DNA from: CAINVV01 sp964528535
GTDB lineage: Bacteria; Bacteroidota; Bacteroidia; Bacteroidales; Prolixibacteraceae
NCBI GenBank assembly: GCA_964528535.1
Contig: CAZGSQ010000070.1
Coordinates: forward strand, 1-18,832
Direction: 5' to 3'
Length of the DNA: 18,832 nucleotides
Shown here: one piece after another, positions 14,490 through 18,832 of the stretch
How the letters are laid out: the number at the start of each line of letters is the position of its first letter
How positions within the stretch are numbered: position 1 is the first letter of the stretch
Translations under genes and position numbers: made by a program
The notes under the pieces: generated by a model
The model's database searches: none
Told to the model about the DNA's origin: nothing
What the model saw: the letters and a program-made list of their open reading frames with translations, nothing else

Positions 14490-17030
14490 TTGAAAACCTT
14501 TCTTAAACAATTGAAATCTATTTACAATCCTGGATTTGAAAATAGGATTGTTCTGAACTACTTGTTGTTCGGGCTATTTTGGATTTTTTTCTCTGACAAG
14601 ATTTTGGATTTTTTAGTTTCAAGTAACCCATTGCTGGCAAGGATTCATTCCTACAAAGGGGCATTCTTTATCTTTTTTACTACCATTCTGCTCTACTATT
14701 TTGTTCACAGACACACCAATAGCGTTCGTGAGATAAATGCTCAACTGGTGGATGGGGAAATCCGTTACAAGGCCTTGTTTCAGGATAATCTATCAGTCAT
14801 GATCATGATTGATCCTGATACTGGAAACATCAGGGATGCCAACCAGGCCGCTTGCCGGTATTACGGATGGTCGATGGAGGAGTTGTGCAGTATGAACCTG
14901 TGTGATATCAACAGACTTCCATTGGAGAATTTGTTGAAAGAGTTGGCCAATTTTAAATTGGGGAAAAGCGACCATCTGTTCTCACAACATCGTCTCTCCG
15001 GAGGTGAAGTAAGGGATGTTGAGATCTTTGGTGGTCCAATTCAAATGGATCAATCTGTATGGTTGTATGCAATTGTTCATGACATCACGCTTCGTAGGGA
15101 TTTGGAACGGTCGTTGTTGGCGAACAGGCAAAAACTCGAGGTAGCACTTTCCAGCATGGGTGATGCTATTTTTATTTCAGATGCTGAAGGGCAAATTGTG
15201 GATTATAACGATGCCTTTTCTGCCTTTTTTAAATTTAAAGACAGAGAGGAATGTGGTAAATGTCTGAATGATAATCCTGATTTTTTTGAAATTTTCCAGG
15301 ATAAAGATTACTTACTTCCTGCTGATCAATGGACTGTGTCAATGGCATTGCGAGGTGAGACTGGTACAAATGCTGAATACATTGTAAAGCGAAAGGACTC
15401 TTCCGAAACATGGGTAGGCAGTTTCAGTTTTGCTCCGATCAGGGATGGTAGGGGAGTTGTAGTTGGATCTGTGGTCACCTGTCGCGATGTTACAGCACGT
15501 AAAAATGCAGAAGAGTCTATCAAACAAAGCGAAGCAGAATTGAATTATGCACAGGAAATTGCAAAAATGGGAAGCTGGGAACTTGATCTGGTGACAAATA
15601 AATATACTTGGTCTAAAAACATGTTTGCGTTGTTAGGCATCAGTACTTATGAGAAAGAATTCTTTTTTGATAAGTTTATATCCCTTGTTCATCCTGATGA
15701 TAGAAGCTTGATCGACATGATGCATCAAGAGATTGTTACCTCGAAAAGTAGTGTGAATTTCGATTTTCGTTTTATCTTGCCAGATGGACAGATCAAGTGG
15801 GTTCAAAATATAGTTGAGCCAGTTTATACGGATGGCAAGCTTGTTAAATTGTATGGGATAAATTTGGACATCACGGACAAAAAGAGAGTGGAAATAGAAT
15901 TAATTCAAGCAAGGGAAGCGGCTGAATCCTCCAGTCGGTTGAAGACGGCATTCATCAACAATATATCCCACGAAATCCGTACACCCTTGAATGCGATACT
16001 TGGGTTCACGCAAATAATTATTGATCCATCGTTGGAAAATCATGAAAAATTGGAATTTATTGAAATTCTGAACACAAGCAGTACCCGTCTTCTTCAAACA
16101 ATTACAGATTATATGGATATTTCGATGCTTGCATCTGGAAATTTTGATTCTGTTAAAAAATCTTGTTCTCCTTACCAAATAATATTGGAGGTTAAGGAAA
16201 AATTTCATTCAAGAATTACTGAGAAGGGACTTAATCTGAAGACTGATATTCCGGAGCTTATCCAGTTTCAAAAGGAGGATTCAGATCACGCTATTTTGGT
16301 GAAAATACTGTCACATCTTGTGGATAATGCTATTAAATTTACAAAGGAAGGTGCGATTTCTATCGGATTAAAAAATGTAAAGGACGGAGTTGAGTTCTTT
16401 GTAAGTGATACAGGAATTGGCATCAAGCATGAATCCTTGTCCCGTATTTTTAATCATTTTGTACAGGAGGATGATTCAAATTCAAGAGCTTATGAAGGAA
16501 GTGGGTTGGGACTTGCAATCGTGCAAGGTTTGGTAGAGCTCTTGGGTGGTACGTTAAGATTCGAATCAGAACTAGGGAGAGGCAGCACTTTTGCTTTTTT
16601 TATTCCCAGGGAAAATGGATCATCACGCCTCATTCCACAACAGATTGCATCCGAAAAAGAAACGAATATTCAAAGACCGTTGATTCTTATTGCCGAGGAT
16701 GATGATTCAAGTTTTCGGCTATTGGAGCGGATCCTGAAAAACTCTTATCAGGTATTGCGTGCAGAAGATGGCAACAAGGCTGTTGAGATCATCCGCCAAA
16801 AACCCGAAGTACGACTGATACTAATGGATGTCAAGCTACCTGGAATGAATGGCTATGAAGCAACTAAATTGATACGTGCTTTCAATAAGGAGGTGGTAGT
16901 TGTGGCACAAACAGCCAATGGACTTGCGGGTGATAGGGAAAGGTCTCTGGAAGCAGGATGCAACGATTATATCTCTAAGCCCATTCATCTGAAAGAACTG
17001 ACCAGCATGCTTCAAAGACTGCTGGGTTGA
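14490..17030 (+). CDS. Hybrid sensor histidine kinase: two membrane helices, three PAS domains, kinase and receiver
   Basis: 846 aa. TTG 14490 is the only sensible start: a stop lies at 14481-14483 and the first internal Met is at residue 104, after both membrane helices (about 20-36 and 57-73). The short loop between them carries F-S-D-K-I-L-D and S-Y-K-G-A, seen in similar kinases. PAS domains cover about 90-205, 212-340 and 355-475, the last two ending in D-V-T-A-R-K and D-I-T-D-K-K. The HisKA site is N-I-S-H-E-I-R-T-P with His494. ATP-binding boxes are Asn613 (L-V-D-N-A-I-K-F), D-T-G-I-G-I and G-S-G-L-G-L. The receiver (about 728-846) has E-D-D-D, phospho-acceptor Asp780 in L-M-D-V-K-L-P-G and the Lys of S-K-P. 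No output regulator or Hpt protein lies beside it, so its partner is elsewhere; the signal is unknown. Confidence 0.93.
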   Translation: MKTFLKQLKSIYNPGFENRIVLNYLLFGLFWIFFSDKILDFLVSSNPLLARIHSYKGAFFIFFTTILLYYFVHRHTNSVREINAQLVDGEIRYKALFQDNLSVMIMIDPDTGNIRDANQAACRYYGWSMEELCSMNLCDINRLPLENLLKELANFKLGKSDHLFSQHRLSGGEVRDVEIFGGPIQMDQSVWLYAIVHDITLRRDLERSLLANRQKLEVALSSMGDAIFISDAEGQIVDYNDAFSAFFKFKDREECGKCLNDNPDFFEIFQDKDYLLPADQWTVSMALRGETGTNAEYIVKRKDSSETWVGSFSFAPIRDGRGVVVGSVVTCRDVTARKNAEESIKQSEAELNYAQEIAKMGSWELDLVTNKYTWSKNMFALLGISTYEKEFFFDKFISLVHPDDRSLIDMMHQEIVTSKSSVNFDFRFILPDGQIKWVQNIVEPVYTDGKLVKLYGINLDITDKKRVEIELIQAREAAESSSRLKTAFINNISHEIRTPLNAILGFTQIIIDPSLENHEKLEFIEILNTSSTRLLQTITDYMDISMLASGNFDSVKKSCSPYQIILEVKEKFHSRITEKGLNLKTDIPELIQFQKEDSDHAILVKILSHLVDNAIKFTKEGAISIGLKNVKDGVEFFVSDTGIGIKHESLSRIFNHFVQEDDSNSRAYEGSGLGLAIVQGLVELLGGTLRFESELGRGSTFAFFIPRENGSSRLIPQQIASEKETNIQRPLILIAEDDDSSFRLLERILKNSYQVLRAEDGNKAVEIIRQKPEVRLILMDVKLPGMNGYEATKLIRAFNKEVVVVAQTANGLAGDRERSLEAGCNDYISKPIHLKELTSMLQRLLG

Positions 17031-17112
17031 GTTAAAGAATTAAAAATGATTTTCCTGATAGCAGTTCGGCTAAAATTTATGACAGCCTGGTTGTGGTTCA
17101 GGTATAAGTTAA

Positions 17113-17145
17113 AAAAGCCCTGACTCTTCGGGAGGCAGGGCTTTT
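17113..17145 (-). terminator. Rho-independent terminator of rpoD (may also serve the kinase)
   Basis: AAAAGCCCTG at 17113-17122 pairs perfectly with CAGGGCTTTT at 17136-17145. After an A-G mismatch, CTC and GAG add three more pairs around a five-base loop. On the reverse strand a run of six T follows the stem, so it is well placed 17 bases after the rpoD stop. On the forward strand TTTT closes the stem 83 bases after the kinase stop, so it can act in both directions. Confidence 0.85.
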
Positions 17146-17161
17146 GGTCTGTTTATTTCAG

Positions 17162-18022
17162 TTAACCCAAATAGGTTTTTAGAAGTTTACTTCTGGAAGT
17201 ATGACGCAGCCTTCGAATGGCTTTTTCTTTGATTTGCCGAACTCGCTCGCGCGTAAGACCAAAGTGTTCTCCTATCTCTTCGAGTGTCATCTCGGTGCTT
17301 GCAATCCCAAAGAACATACGGATAATATCTGCTTCTCTTTCTGTGAGTGTTGCCAACGAACGTTCAATTTCACGGGAAAGTGATTCGTCGATCAGAGCAC
17401 GGTCGGCATTCGGAGAATCGTTGTTGATCAGTACATCAAGCAGGCTATTGTCTTCACCATCCACAAAAGGGGCATCCACGGATACATGGCGACCGGAAAC
17501 GCGAAGCGTATCCGCGACTTTCTCGGCAGGAAGTTCAAGTTGGTCAGCCAACTCTTCGGGCGAGGGTCTGCGCTCGTGCTCCTGCTCAAACTTGGAATAG
17601 GCTTTGTTGATTTTATTAAGCGAACCGACCTGGTTTAAAGGGAGACGTACGATACGGGATTGCTCAGCCAATGCTTGCAGAATCGATTGACGTATCCACC
17701 AAACAGCATAAGAGATGAATTTGAAACCTCTTGTTTCGTCAAATTTTTCAGCTGCTTTGATCAAACCCAAATTACCTTCGTTGATAAGGTCTGGAAGACT
17801 CAAACCTTGATTCTGGTACTGTTTCGCAACAGAAACCACGAACCGGAGGTTGGCTCTGGTCAGTTTTTCAAGAGCCGCCTGATCTCCTTTTTTGATCCGT
17901 TGCGCTAACTCAACTTCCTCTTCAACTGAAATAAGTTCTTCTTTCCCAATTTCCTGAAGATATTTGTCAAGCGACGCGCTTTCACGGTTCGTTATTGACT
18001 TGGTAATTTTTAGTTGTCTCAT
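17162..18022 (-). CDS. rpoD: Primary RNA polymerase sigma factor (RpoD/SigA), short Bacteroidota form
   Basis: 286 aa, the length typical of the Bacteroidota housekeeping sigma, which lacks the long region 1.1 and the large non-conserved insert of E. coli RpoD. Region 1.2 begins at about residue 17 (S-L-D-K-Y-L-Q-E-I-G). Region 2 includes F-D-E-T-R-G-F-K-F-I-S-Y-A-V-W-W-I-R-Q, the -10/-7 reading and melting segment. Region 3 is around E-R-R-P-S-P-E-E-L-A. Region 4 has the helix-turn-helix L-E-E-I-G-E-H-F-G-L-T-R-E-R-V-R-Q-I. It directs transcription of most growth genes. It has its own promoter and terminator, and follows the DegP-like gene by 78 bases. Confidence 0.96.
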   Translation of the reverse strand: MRQLKITKSITNRESASLDKYLQEIGKEELISVEEEVELAQRIKKGDQAALEKLTRANLRFVVSVAKQYQNQGLSLPDLINEGNLGLIKAAEKFDETRGFKFISYAVWWIRQSILQALAEQSRIVRLPLNQVGSLNKINKAYSKFEQEHERRPSPEELADQLELPAEKVADTLRVSGRHVSVDAPFVDGEDNSLLDVLINNDSPNADRALIDESLSREIERSLATLTEREADIIRMFFGIASTEMTLEEIGEHFGLTRERVRQIKEKAIRRLRHTSRSKLLKTYLG

Positions 18023-18042
18023 GCTCTGCGATTAAAAGTCTG

Positions 18043-18073
18043 CAAAGATACTAATAAAGTTGCTTCCAACAAT
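18043..18073 (-). promoter_or_regulatory. rpoD: Bacteroidota-type promoter of rpoD
   Basis: Read on the reverse strand, ATTG (18070-18073) is followed by exactly 19 bases and then TATCTTTG (18043-18050), a perfect TAnnTTTG. The -33 box differs from TTTG at one base. Transcription should start near 18037, leaving a leader of only about 15 bases before the ATG at 18022. Confidence 0.65.
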
Positions 18074-18100
18074 ATCAAATCTTTCGTTACAATATACGTA

Positions 18101-18832
18101 TTATTCGTTTAAATTAAAAACATAATAAGCCCACTTTCCATCCGGATAAACGCCTTCTATGAGAATTGGTTTTTTGTCACTGGATTGGGAAATAACGCGT
18201 TTGATATCCTCAGTATTTCCTACAGAAATTTTATTTACATCCGTGATAATAAAGCCAGGCCTAACACCTGCATTCTTCATTTTACCACTTGTAATTTTCA
18301 GAACCTGAACTCCCTGGTCAATGTTGAGGCGTTCCTTGTCCTTGTCGGAAATATCACCAAATTCGGCTCCCAACAAGGAAAAATTTTCTTTGACGATGGA
18401 GGTGCTTCCTTTCGTATTCTTGAGTGTAACATTAAAAATTTTTTCTGAACCATCCCTTCGAATGGTAACAGCAACCTGATCACCTGGACGGTGTTTGCCA
18501 ATCTGTTCCTGCAACTGAGAAACTGAAGATACTTTCGTCGCATTTACGGCTACAATCACATCACCCTTCTTGATACCCACATTTTGTGCAGCCCCACCCG
18601 AAGTGATTCCGTCAACGAATACACCTTCTGTTCTGTCGAGTTTGTTCTCTTTGGCCAATTCATCGTTCACATCTTTGATGCTTACACCCAGGAGCGCGCG
18701 TTGAACTTCACCATATTTTCTGAGATCCTCTACCACCTTGTGGACGATTGAAGCGGGTATGGCAAATGAATAGCCTGAATAAGATCCTGTTCGTGAGGCA
18801 ATTGCAGTGTTGATGCCGACCAGTTCTCCTCT
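18101..18832 (-). CDS. DegP/HtrA-family (Do) serine protease, C-terminal part, 5' end beyond window
   Basis: The frame is open to the window edge (243 residues before the stop). A GTG at 18736 is internal and not a real start, because the codons upstream read G-E-L-V-G-I-N-T-A-I-A and S-Y-S-G-Y-S-F-A-I-P, the conserved end of the HtrA protease domain; the catalytic GNSGG serine should lie just outside the window. Two PDZ domains follow: the first starts at L-L-G-V-S-I-K-D-V and includes V-G-I-K-K-G-D-V-I-V-A-V-N, the second includes A-G-V-R-P-G-F-I-I-T-D-V-N. This layout is that of the periplasmic Do family, which degrades or refolds damaged envelope proteins. The protein ends W-A-Y-Y-V-F-N-L-N-E, a family-like terminus. 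Confidence 0.92.
   Translation of the reverse strand, partial: RGELVGINTAIASRTGSYSGYSFAIPASIVHKVVEDLRKYGEVQRALLGVSIKDVNDELAKENKLDRTEGVFVDGITSGGAAQNVGIKKGDVIVAVNATKVSSVSQLQEQIGKHRPGDQVAVTIRRDGSEKIFNVTLKNTKGSTSIVKENFSLLGAEFGDISDKDKERLNIDQGVQVLKITSGKMKNAGVRPGFIITDVNKISVGNTEDIKRVISQSSDKKPILIEGVYPDGKWAYYVFNLNE

Noticed and set aside
1..18832. CRISPR arrays, tRNA or rRNA genes, insertion sequences, phage genes
   Set aside because: None seen by eye: no regular short repeats with unique spacers, no transposase or integrase motifs, and no cloverleaf or rRNA-like stretches.

Overview
The window looks like chromosomal DNA of a Bacteroidota species, probably a non-pathogenic environmental lineage. The evidence is an AT-leaning base composition, promoters of the TTTG / TAnnTTTG type, a short (286 aa) primary sigma factor of the Bacteroidota kind, a secreted protein with the gliding-motility / type IX secretion C-terminal domain, a DUF6261 protein, and signal peptides that repeatedly put Gln at the mature N-terminus. 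I see no insertion sequence, prophage, CRISPR array, tRNA or rRNA.

Layout. 1-489 (-) is the 5' part of a DUF6261 gene. 490-1089 is non-coding and holds a degenerate direct repeat with an exact 123-bp period. 1090-4113 (+) carries a type IX secreted protein, a DUF493 protein and a secreted S37-type peptidase. 4169-7300 (-) carries a small membrane protein, a membrane-anchored protein probably of DUF7935, and the ovothiol biosynthesis gene ovoA. A convergent hairpin at 4137-4176 separates these two blocks. 7460-10697 (+) carries a YqaB-like HAD phosphatase, uvrB and an HD-domain protein that overlaps uvrB by 8 nt. 10692-12940 (-) is a tight set of three: a secreted beta-lactamase-fold serine hydrolase, a cysteine-rich putative lipoprotein and a TfoX-like protein. 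A 367-bp divergent spacer follows, then a secreted esterase (13308-14231) and a hybrid PAS histidine kinase that starts at TTG (14490-17030). A strong hairpin at 17113-17145 ends the convergent rpoD gene (17162-18022, -). The C-terminal two-PDZ part of a DegP/HtrA protease (18101-18832, -) runs off the window.

The most notable observation is in ovoA. The 5-histidylcysteine sulfoxide synthase part and the 4-mercaptohistidine methyltransferase part lie in the same reading frame, and a single amber codon (4823-4825) separates them. Reading through it restores a continuous OvoA of the usual length, about 700 residues. The methyltransferase half is intact and could start only at a TTG six bases after the stop. 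This may be a recent split by one mutation, stop-and-restart translation of two subunits, readthrough, or a sequence error. The next most unusual item is the 123-bp ungapped degenerate repeat at 601-895, which I cannot assign.

Functionally the window is mostly housekeeping (sigma factor, UvrB, DegP) mixed with secreted hydrolases and redox-thiol metabolism. No multi-gene defence or mobile system is visible.
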